Assembly (NCBI GenBank): GCA_014084085.1
Contig: NPFB01000074.1
Coordinates: 23,802-72,383 of the forward strand
Reading direction: 5' to 3'
Length of the DNA stretch: 48,582 nucleotides
Source: Hondaea fermentalgiana
Taxonomy: Eukaryota > Sar > Bigyra > Thraustochytrida > Thraustochytriidae
The notes below the pieces were generated by a model. The model did not search any database and was not told the DNA's origin. It worked only from the letters and a program-made list of their open reading frames with translations. The translations under genes and the position numbers were made by a program. Below are positions 39,761 through 48,582 of the stretch, in pieces. Numbering within the stretch: position 1 is the first letter of the stretch; each line of letters starts with the position of its first letter.

Positions 39761-40444
39761 ATGGCCAAGATCAAGCTTACTTACTTTGACCTCGAAGCCA
39801 AGGCAGAAAAGGTTCGTCTGGCGCTTGTCCTAAACGGCGTGGACTTTGAAGATGTCCGGCTCACGGAAAGCGAGTGGCAAGACCTGAAGCCCAAGACCAA
39901 ATTCGGGCAGATCCCGCTCATGGAGCTTGAAGATGGCTCCGTCTATGCGCAAAGCTACGCGCTGTTGAACATGGCGGCAAAGATGGGCGCGGCCAAACTC
40001 ATTCCTCAGGATCCCGTGGACCAGCTTAGGGTCGACGAGGCCCTACACCTTGCGGATGACATATTTCGCTCGTTTGAGCCGGCCTTGTTCATTGCTCTGG
40101 AGCCAGAAAAGTATGGCCGACCCAAGGATTTCCCAGACACTGACGAGGGCAAGGCCACAATCAAGGCCATGCGCGAGAAGTGGGTTGCGGAAGAACTTCC
40201 CAAACTGATGAAGATGGTGACAGCTTTGCTTGAGGCAAACGGCGCTGACGGCTTCCTGGCCACCAAAAAAGTACCCTCAATCGCCGATTGCCACATGGTG
40301 TCCTTACTGCGCACTTTCCAGCATGGTGGCTACTTTAAAGGCTTTCCGCAATCAAATCTTGATGACTTCGATACGGTGACGGCATACATGGGCCGCTTCC
40401 TCAGCATCCCCGAGATCTCCGCGTGGTACAGCAAGAGGTCCTAA
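39761..40444 (+). CDS. Sigma-like glutathione S-transferase, paralogue 3
   Basis: 227 residues from ATG 39761. Tyr8 in KLTYFD and the cis-Pro in GQIPLM are kept, but the glutathione-site motif reads QSYALLNM instead of QSDALLR: the acidic residue after the serine is tyrosine and the later Arg is Asn. This could change glutathione affinity or mark a non-catalytic role. C-terminal SIADCHMV is normal. A TATA-like GGATAAAAGG sits 30-40 bp upstream. Last of the three tandem copies and the most diverged by eye. Confidence 0.92.
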   Translation: MAKIKLTYFDLEAKAEKVRLALVLNGVDFEDVRLTESEWQDLKPKTKFGQIPLMELEDGSVYAQSYALLNMAAKMGAAKLIPQDPVDQLRVDEALHLADDIFRSFEPALFIALEPEKYGRPKDFPDTDEGKATIKAMREKWVAEELPKLMKMVTALLEANGADGFLATKKVPSIADCHMVSLLRTFQHGGYFKGFPQSNLDDFDTVTAYMGRFLSIPEISAWYSKRS

Positions 40445-40926
40445 ATAAATAGATCAACAGATGAATGATTACACTTGGTTTTAGATATCGATACTTTTGG
40501 TGACAATTGACAATACGAAAGGTGTTGTCGAGTCCACGAGTTCCGGGCCATCGGCCCGCTTGCGTCAAAAGCGAGGCTAGATGACTCGTAACTCGCGGTG
40601 AATCGTAGCTTGGAAAGGAGCTAGACGCCGTATATGACTCGCTTCCCGTTGCCGCACTGGTAACGGGTGCGAAAAGACATATTCTTTGATGCTGCCTTGC
40701 CGTGTTTTGATAGTGCTTGTGTTAGCACAGCGTATGCAGACGGGGAGTGGATTCTCCGTACGCAGCTGCTTGGTCTTAGCCCAAGCTGTGTGTTTTGTGT
40801 GATGTGATGTGATGTGATGTGATGTGATGTGATGCGTTGCAATGTTTGTACGTTTTGGAAAGACGCAGCGGTGCTCCATCATGTTTGGAATCCAGCAAAG
40901 CAATGCGTGCTATTTTGCTTGGTCAC
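40445..40926. other. Intergenic region with (GTGAT)n repeat
   Basis: About 480 bp. An AATAAATAAA sequence lies immediately after the GST 3 stop, a probable poly(A) signal. A pentanucleotide TGTGA repeat occupies about 40797-40834. No gene is seen. Confidence 0.6.
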
Positions 40927-41154
40927 CTACAAGGCGCTCTTGACCTCCGGCATCTGCTTTGGCGTGTACACAGGCAGCTCGCCCGTAGTCACGATCCGGG
41001 ATCTCCGCTTGACGATCTTGCGCTTGCGGCCCGCGCCGTCGGCGCTGGTTGTCCGGTGCAGGCTCATCCGTGCACCGCACGCCTGTGTCTTGACCAACCT
41101 AGCCAGGGGAACCTGCGCGGCGCTGGGCGCAGCCTCGGTCACGCTCGCGGTCAT
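40927..41154 (-). CDS. Candidate small basic protein, unknown function
   Basis: 75 codons from ATG 41154 to TAG 40927. Support is indirect: most third codon positions are G or C, as in the clear genes here; the start context is AAGATGA; and it follows a purine-rich leader (AAAGAAGAAGAAAGACC). The product has a basic patch GRKRKIVKRRSR that could be a nuclear localisation or RNA-binding segment, then a less biased tail TGELPVYTPKQMPEVKS. I recognise no family. It may be complete or the visible exon of a spliced gene. It is the only coding candidate right of the GST array. Confidence 0.4.
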   Translation of the reverse strand: MTASVTEAAPSAAQVPLARLVKTQACGARMSLHRTTSADGAGRKRKIVKRRSRIVTTGELPVYTPKQMPEVKSAL

Positions 41155-41841
41155 CTTGGTCTTTCTTCTTCTTTGCCGGGTCGGTCGGTCGGTCGGTCGG
41201 TAGGTTGGCCTCCTTGGCTCTGACTGTCTGGCTGACTGCGTTTGCGTCCTCGTCTGCGTTCGTCTGTCTGTCTTGGAGACCAGGCGCGCGCGAAGGTGGC
41301 GTGCTGGTGCTTGTAGCCTTTCTTCACGAAGTTGAGGTGAGTTTCGGTTTTGTCGCGACGGCCGCGGCTCTGCGCGCGGAGGCGGTGTCTTTCAGCCGAA
41401 GGGCAGCTGCAAGAAAGAAAGCCTTTTGCCTGGCGCGCACTGCTATTAGCTACCCGATTTGCTCCGGACGCCCGTGAAAGACCGCCTAGGGGTCCGTCGA
41501 CTCTAGTTAGCGGCCGCCGAGGGGCTGGAGAGGGGGCGCGCGCCCCGCCGTTGGCAGCTGGTGGGAGATGTGGGTGAGAGGACGTGCCGGCTGGTGGGCC
41601 AAAGTGCGTGGCGGAAGAAGCTAGCAGCTTCCGTCCCAGCTTACAACTTCTTCCGTTTTAGCTTGCCTCCCTTTCCCCCCCCCTCTCCCCCTGCAGCGGC
41701 GGAGGCGGAGAAAGGAAGAAGCGAGGCACGCGGCGCTCGACGCGCGCGCGCGGGGCGGCGCATTTCTTTTCCTTGGGGACGCCTGCAGCGGCAGCGGGCT
41801 TCCCTTTCCGCAAGAACCCGCGCCGGCGCGCACTCGCTAGT

Positions 41842-41872
<31 letters not shown>

Positions 41873-44800
41873 TCGTCCGTCGCGCTCGTCTCTCGGCGGG
41901 CTACACTTGCAAGTGCAGACTGCCGACTGGCTCGCAGCGCGCCCATCGCCAGCAGCCGCAACCGCCACGGACGCCCATCGGCTGCGGAATAAACTTCGCG
42001 CTGAGGGGGGCAATTCGCGTTATCGCCACTTCTTACGTCGGCAATTATACTTATTCTCCACACGCCTCGCTTGCATCCGTGCCACCACCGGCTCGACGCA
42101 GACGCGCGCTGCGAGCCGAGCGATCGCCGGCGAGGCAGGTGCGCGCGCGCTTGGCCGGCTGTCTGTCAGTCTGTTTGGTCTGGCTGGCTATTCGGCGGCC
42201 GCCCCTGCGAGGCGCGGCAGCCGCTGGCCGCCAGGAGTGGCAGTCAGCCAGATCGCGGTTCCTGACAAGCTGGCTGGCGGCCGCCCGGGGTCCTGCCGCG
42301 GCGAAGGCGCGATGCATTTCTCCGGCCAGTGGGCAGGCAAGTAGGCAGGCAGGCAGGCAGGCCGCTGCCGGTCGCGCCGTTCGCGTGGTGGCAGCGCACT
42401 GCCACAAAAGAAAGCTCGAGCGAGCGAGCGAGCGAGGGAGCGATCACGAGTCCGGATCGCGATGAGGCCGCTGCAGCGCAAAGGGCAGCGGTGACGGTCC
42501 CCATGTCGGTTGGCTTTGGTTTGTGACTATCATTTATCGAAATAGGTAAGTAGCCCAGGCGGCTGCTTGACAGCTGGCTGACGAGGGAGCAACCGATTTG
42601 GGACAGCGACCGCGAGAGAGATAGCAAAGCAGGCACGCACGCTGGCTGGCAGGCTGTGGCCAGCCAGAAAGACGATGCTCCCTCCCCTCCCCCCCTGAGA
42701 ATTCGAGACGGGAACGGCGGCCGGCTGGCAGAAATGATGCGTGGTTTGAGTGATTTTGAGCTCCACTGCCGGCCGCAGCCGGATCTGCCAGGGGCAGCCT
42801 CGCGGAGGTTTCAGCACGCGATACTCGAAGCCGCGAGGGCGGGGCGCCCCCAAGACCCGCTGCCAAAGCAAGCTGCTTTCGCGTAGGAAACGGGCGGGGT
42901 CGGTGGAAGAAGCTAGCTTGCTTACCGCAGCGGACCCGGAGCACCGAGCGAGTTCGGAAACTTGCCGCAGACGCCGTCTCTGCACCGCAGTCACGAGGAG
43001 AATGCGCTTGCGGCTGCGGGCAGAACCGCCTCTGGATCCAAGGGAGTCTGCGGGCCACAGTGATTTACCGAGGAGTAACGCTTGCCCAGAGGGGACCGGC
43101 GGTCAGGTCTGGTCGCGAGTCCAACCCTGGCTCATCACCTCAACAGCGCGCCAGCCGGCCATGCATGAGACGCCGAGCAAGCCGTCCCGCTGCGCAGCGT
43201 GCCGTCCTGGTTCGAGCTGCACGGCAGAGACTGGGTCTCCGAAGGTCGCTCTCTGCGACTTTTCAAGCCATCATTCCGCGCGGAATGCACACCCGCCATC
43301 CCACCAAGCAGTCCTCGCGTCAATCAGTGGCAGCAACCACCTATGACATCCGAGCTGTGCCAGAATGTATTTCCTTCCACCTCCTACGCGACGGAAGCAG
43401 AGTATTCAGGTAGACAGACTGCTCAAGGACGGCTCTGAGCCGCCAGGATTTGCCAGGTGGTCTGTTTATTGGTCGACAACCTTGTTCGCTCATGCAGCCA
43501 CAGACTTTTCGTAACCGGCCTTGAGCAAGAGAATTCCGTTCATCCCGCCTTCCTTCACTATCAGCTGGCGGAGACGGCTTGCAAGGACATACTCGAACTA
43601 GGCCTTTGTCAGCTGCAATAGAAATCATAGCAAGGCTATACCGAGGCTGCTAGCATATTTTATCTGCGGCTACTGCCGGATTTGGGTCGCAGCTGTAGCG
43701 ACCGACGAAGTCTGCCCCTGGCTAATCTCCTTCGATTCGGCCACCGGCCCGCCCGTCTGTCTGTCTTGGCTAGGTGCTCGTCAGTGCGGCAACGCGCTTG
43801 GAAGCAAAAGGTTCGCGTTGCCCCGACGTATTTGCACAGTTCAAACGGCTAAAGCTGCAAGGCTCGCCGTGGGAGGAACGGCGGGCAGTCCGCTTCCGCT
43901 GCCTCTGGCGTCCGCGACGCCTTCTGGGTCGAAGTGCCGGCCAAGCTCAAGTAAGGCCTACTTCCTCTAAGGCGTGAGACATGAAGATAAGAAGAAGCGA
44001 AAAAAGGCCAGGAACGGCTCTGACCAACAGGGCAAGAACGAGCTGCTCCTCTCATCCCATCCCGTGGCCCATCTCATCTCACTCACCTTGCGGTGGCTCA
44101 GAAACACATCGAGACGATTGAATCGTAACATAAAGAACACACGCGCTGGCCGATCGCAAGCGTCAGTCGGGCGAGTCTTTCTACAACAGGCATGCCAAGC
44201 CTGCGTGCCGCGGCAAAATAGAAGCCTGCTGGCTCTGGTTCATTCTCTCTTATTCGTGCCAACCTTTTCTTTCTCTCCGGGGATCTTTTTCCCGCGCGCG
44301 CGCGTCTTGCAGGGCCCAGCCGACCGCCTCCTGCCCTACTTCTGCTCCTGCTCCAGCGCTTGGCCTGGGCTTGGCATGGGCTTGCAGCCAGGGCTTGGCC
44401 TGCCCGGACCAGCGCGCGTCCATTGCAACTTGACATGCATGGTAGCACGAGCGGCCAAGGGGGAGGAAAGCCGGCAGGCGAGACCGTCGGGCCCGGGAAA
44501 CGAGTCTTTCTTTGCACAATAGAGTATGAAATCAGGGACACACGCACCTTTATGCATTGCCCGTGCATTGCTGCGCAAGGTGTTGCTTGGTTGGTTGCTT
44601 GGGCTTGGATGAGCGTGCGTGGCCCACTTGCATTGGTGATCCTGCAAGACTTTGCATGAGATGGCTTGGATTGCCGAAGTGGAAGGCCCCCAAGGGTGGA
44701 AAGTTTGTGAGAAGGACATGGGCTTGAGCTGCCACTGCTCTTCTCAAGACCTAATAGTAAGCTCGTGGATTGGCGGCGTGCCACCCCCCTCTCCTCCCCT

Positions 44801-47200
44801 TCCCACGCATGAACGATGGCCTTCCTTGTTGGAAGCCCTGGCACGTGCTCGCTTTCCCCAGTCGCCACTCTCTCCTCCTTCCAAGGCCATCTTTTTAGCC
44901 AACCAACCAACCAAGTGCAAGTGGCTGCAACAGGCTGCCAATCACCCAATGGTATGCTGCTCGTGTCGGCTAAACCAGCTTCTGCCCCGACGGTGACACG
45001 GGCGCCAGGGCCGCTGAGGCACGCGCATGAATGAATGAGTGCCACTCAAGCAGCCGAGGCCGCCATGGCTCTTTTTACTCGAAACTAACGTCCGCTGTCG
45101 AAAGTCTCTGTCACGCGTTCTGTGGCTGCAGCTTGCACGTGCTCACCCGAAGGTTGGGGGTCGCTTCGTTCGCCCGTGGATCAGGATTTCATCATTCTCG
45201 TGGCCGCGCGTGCCGCGGCGGAGTCAAGAGAAAGCGAGCGAGTTTGACAGTGAGTCGTGCCCGTGCCAAAAGACTTTCGCCTCGAGATTCGCTTTCCACT
45301 CACAGTCACCTCATTCATTCATGTCTCGCTCGACTCCTTCCATCCGAGTCCCTCTTGGGCCAGAGTTCAACGGCGAGCTGCACGACCGTCATTGCGAAGG
45401 AGTCTCCTTCTTGCAGCTCACCAACAATACAAGCAGCAAACAGCCTGACTGGGGCCGCGAGGGACACGCTCGGACAGTGGCGGGCGATAGCTACGCACGG
45501 TGACGACGCACGACGTACGGCTCGGGCAGGAGGAGGAGGTTGCTCGACGTGCCCTTCCCCTCTGTTGGACGCGCGGGCTCGAGTATTCACAGCTGGCACC
45601 GCGAGTAGTACGCGATACCACAGAAATCGAGCCAAGGTTGATCCGCCTGGCCGGGCCTCGCGAAACTAAGCAAGCAGACAATGAGGCAAGGGCATCTTGA
45701 AAGGCCCTTGCCAACGAAGTCGGGCCGACAGTTGGCCCAAACTACCCGCAGAGCCGGCTGCAGCAAACCCCAGCACGCTCCAGCAAGGATCGCACTCGCG
45801 CGGCGGGGCCGGGACCGAGGCCGGGGCCGGGGCCGGAGACATGCACCTTGTGCCACTGCCAGCAGAGACGATCGAGCGAAAGACCGACTCAAAGACCTCG
45901 GGCGTGTGCGAGTTGGAACGAGGCCCACAGAAAGGCATGGTTTCAAGTTGCATTGTTGGCAGGTGTAGCGAAAGAAAGCGGTCAGGACGACGGGGGCGGG
46001 GCGCAAGCCAGCCAGCTGGCAAGTGTTTCGCACGGAGCCACGGGCGCAATGCAGGAGGCGGTCGAGCTCTAGAGAGTCGTCGCCGGTACGTCTGGCGGAT
46101 CGCGAGTGAGTAAGAGGTGAGCTATGGCCCGAGTGGGTGTGCGATTGAGTCAGGGGGAAACATCACTCACTGCGAATCGAGGCAGGAATATTAGTAAGTT
46201 CGTCAGCCAGGCAAGCGGTGCACGGCAAGCAACGCATCAAGCTTGGCTCGGTCCTGCTAACATTGGCAGTGGTAGTAGCAGCAGGTAGCTGTCCGCACTA
46301 CTTTGGCAGATCGTATCGCAGCGCACCGAGCGATCTTTATCGAGCCATGGTAGTAACGTCAACTTCTGCACGGGCGCCTCCCTCCCCTCGTCCCTCCTTC
46401 CATCCCTCCCTCGCTCGCTCGTTCGCTCGCTCGCTCGCTGGCATGTGGTGCAATACATGGAAAAAACTTTCCTTGCTTTACTCCCTAGGCACCGTGGCGC
46501 GTGCCACATGTTCCGCTCTGGTCTCCGTCACAGGTTTGTCCGGGCACAGGAGCGACCGTTAGAAATATGCGGAACATGCACCGTCGCGTCGTTGCTCGCA
46601 GCCGCCCAGCCCCAGGACACAAAAGTATACCTGTTTCGTTTGCAAAGCACCAATTGTAAAATGGAGATCTGCGCAACGCGGATTTTGGTCGTTGGTATCC
46701 ACGTTCCAACTTTCCTCAAAGATCGTTCGACCACCATCGATTGCTCGGCCCAAGAAACGTCTCACATCAGTTAAGGCATCGTCCCCAGCAGCAGCAACAC
46801 CCCCATCGCCAAGAACATCATTGGCTCTTCACGAAAACAGGAAAGATCGGGACAAGACAACCATTCTCGGTTGCTTGACATCTCTACTTGCACTTGCTCG
46901 GCGCATCTTCCGGCTGCTTGACAACTCTTCTTTCGCTTACCAGCGACTCTTGCGGCTGCTCGGCAGCTCTGCGGCTGCCTCATCAAGGCTGTTTATTGCC
47001 TGCGCGCTTTCCTTGCGTTATGAGCATCAAAGAAGAGCACCCATTGGCCTACAATTCTGTGAATGCATTAAAATTTGTCGTCGTTCGCTCTTATCATAGT
47101 GAGCGTGTCTTGTTACGCAAGGTAGACCTTGACCTAGTACGTATGCATGCGGCCTTGTCTGCGACGAGCGTTGCAACGCTGCGATGTTGGCCTGTCTTGT
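41155..47200. other. About 6 kb repeat-rich stretch without recognisable genes
   Basis: No frame on either strand shows a known domain, and the long ones start at non-ATG codons or are built on simple repeats. Tetranucleotide arrays are frequent: GGTC (41183-41202), CGTT (41846-41875), AGGC (about 42338-42363), GAGC (about 42416-42436), GCTC (about 46408-46438), plus GGGGCC-type repeats (about 45815-45837) and an alternating CG run after a pyrimidine tract (about 44271-44306). Non-coding RNA genes cannot be excluded by eye. Confidence 0.5.
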
Positions 47201-47780
47201 CCACGAAAGAATTGAAGAGGAAAACCATTCACATCATTTTTTCTCATTCTCGCGCACGCGCGCGCCTTTAGAACGTGCCTTTTCCAACCTGGTTGTGGTC
47301 TATAGGAAAGGCTCAATCTGGGAAAGGTGGATGTCGGCAGCGACAATGAGCAAACTTCGTGAAGGTGCTGTCGAAAGCATGCGCTAAAATCGATTTTTCA
47401 CCACGAAAGAGTTGAAGAGGAGAACCATTCACATCATTCTTTCTTTCTCTTTCTCGCGCGTGCGCGCGCCTTTTCCAACTGGTTGTGGTCTATAGGAAAG
47501 GCTGAATCCGGGCAAGGTGGATTTCGACAGCGACAATGACTAAACTTCGTGAATGTGCTGTCGGAAGCATATGCTAAAATCGATGTTTCACCACGAAAGA
47601 GTTGAAGAGGAGAACCATTCACATCATTCTTTCTTTCTCTTTCTCGCGCGTGCGCGCGCCTTTTCCAACTGGTTGTGGTCTATGGGAAAGGCTGAATCCG
47701 GGCAAGGTGGATGTCGGCAGCGACAATGAGCAAACTTCGTGAAAGTGCTGTCGAAAGCATGTGCTAAAATCGATGTTGCA
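47201..47780. repeat. Three-copy tandem repeat, 190-200 bp units
   Basis: Units at 47201-47400 (200 bp), 47401-47590 (190 bp) and 47591-47780 (190 bp), each opening with CCACGAAAGA. Each has a T/C tract followed by alternating CG (Z-DNA-prone), then GGTTGTGGTCTAT and a region ending GCTAAAATCGAT. Unit 1 carries an extra ~10 bp after the CG tract. Short minus-strand frames through the units merely repeat with them. Confidence 0.93.
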
Positions 47781-48529
47781 CAACTTTCCGTCCCCGCAAA
47801 GTCATTTCGAGACCGACACGCGACGAGAAACGGCAGAGATATCACCGAGGCTCTCTTACGATGAGCAAAACGAGCGTGAAGGACTACAGAATTTTATTTT
47901 TTTGCAATCATCACCGGCTATTGTTGTCTTCGAATGCAGATGCTGTCAAGAAGGAGCCAAAGAAGATCCACTTACTTCAAGCTCATGTCAATTTTGCGTG
48001 CACGTCGCTTCTTTCGGTACCATTTCGATGACAGCAAAGGCGCTCACCTGTAGAGCTCTTTAACTGATTTGCAGACTCAGCTTGTTTCGCACACATCAGC
48101 AATGTAGACATCGTCAACGTTATACAGACCAGATGTAGAAGCAGTTTTCAAGTTGGCTGGTTCACTGTCAGCGACCAAGCACTTGTCTTGGGGCTGCGGC
48201 TGGCTTTTCGATTCCGCATGCGGCTGCTGTCTCGCTCCGCACTGCTGGCTGGTGCGTCCTGCGTACGGTCCCCCGCTCCCGCCCCTCTAGAGAGAGCGGG
48301 ACGAAGATGTGGCGTTGATCAGTCGCTGTCGAGCGAGTTGAGTTGTCGAGATGTTGAGTTGTCGAGTGGTCGATCAGTTGCGGGGCAGAGGGAAAAAACC
48401 CTCTCGCAAGTGCCGACTTGTGCGGTACGCGCTCCCAAGTAGAACAAACTGTCCACAAGTGCACAAAGCCCGGTGCTAACTTGGGCATCCGACGTGCCAG
48501 TGGACAATCCAATCGCAGCAAAGAGAGAC
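47781..48529. other. Right flank without recognisable genes
   Basis: About 750 bp. It contains the direct repeat GTTGAGTTGTCGAG (48337-48350 and 48353-48366). No coding signal is seen. Confidence 0.5.
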
Positions 48530-48530
48530 A

Positions 48531-48582
<52 letters not shown>
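48530..48582. repeat. (AAGA)13 microsatellite at the right contig end
   Basis: Perfect period-4 AAGA run of 53 nt forming the contig edge, probably truncated by assembly. Confidence 0.97.

Noticed and set aside
41840..42440. CRISPR-like or structured repeat array
   Set aside because: These are plain tetranucleotide microsatellites without unique spacers, in a eukaryotic genome.
43060..43140. Possible tRNA or tRNA-derived SINE with a CGAGTCC B-box-like core
   Set aside because: Only 8 of 11 B-box positions fit, the T-stem does not pair, and no second copy is visible in the window.
44098..45045. 315-codon minus-strand frame in the right-hand region
   Set aside because: It starts at GTG, has no recognisable domain and low-complexity Arg/Ser content; a chance frame in GC-rich DNA.

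Overview
This window looks like a piece of nuclear genome from a GC-rich, intron-poor unicellular eukaryote. A thraustochytrid (labyrinthulomycete stramenopile) is my best guess, but it is an inference from gene style, not from a diagnostic marker. Eukaryotic identity is clear from eIF3i with a GT-AG intron, a SHPRH/Rad5-type RING-SNF2 protein, Cu/Zn superoxide dismutase, a twin CX9C protein, C-terminal PTS1-like tripeptides and polypyrimidine 5' leaders. Genes are mostly single-exon, strongly G/C-ending in codon use, on both strands, and separated by 0.1-1.8 kb of simple-repeat-rich DNA.

Layout, left to right. 0.4-6.2 kb: two divergently transcribed dynamin-superfamily GTPases, one with a bacterial-DLP-like layout and one Mx-like. 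6.6-9.7 kb: a secreted-start multi-pass membrane protein with a Cys-rich GCC2/GCC3-type ectodomain. 10.3-11.8 kb: a class-3 (DAG-lipase-like) lipase broken by a 100-N gap. 12.5-12.9 kb (minus): Cu/Zn SOD. 14.4-15.8 kb: eIF3i, two exons. 16.9-18.3 kb (minus): UDP-glucose 6-dehydrogenase. 20.1-26.7 kb (minus): a 2212-residue SHPRH-like helicase/E3 ligase. 27.7-29.4 kb: a GxGYxYP-like secreted protein. 29.5-29.9 kb (minus): a twin CX9C protein. 30.4-34.5 kb (minus): three tandem enoyl-CoA hydratase-like paralogues ending in SKM or SKI. 36.1-40.4 kb (plus): three tandem sigma-like glutathione S-transferase paralogues. 40.9-41.2 kb (minus): a candidate small basic protein. From 41.2 kb to the end I see no convincing gene, only tetranucleotide repeats and a three-copy ~190 bp tandem repeat at 47.2-47.8 kb.

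Most neighbours share no pathway. The two possible functional groupings are the divergent dynamin pair, and the adjacent arrays of probably peroxisomal crotonase-fold proteins and GSTs, which could together handle lipid-derived electrophiles; that link is speculative.

The sequence carries assembly scars. Both contig ends are perfect tetranucleotide runs of exactly 53 nt, and the gap inside the second hydratase gene is flanked by an identical 53-nt sequence. That gap is therefore almost certainly an unmerged contig overlap, not missing DNA.
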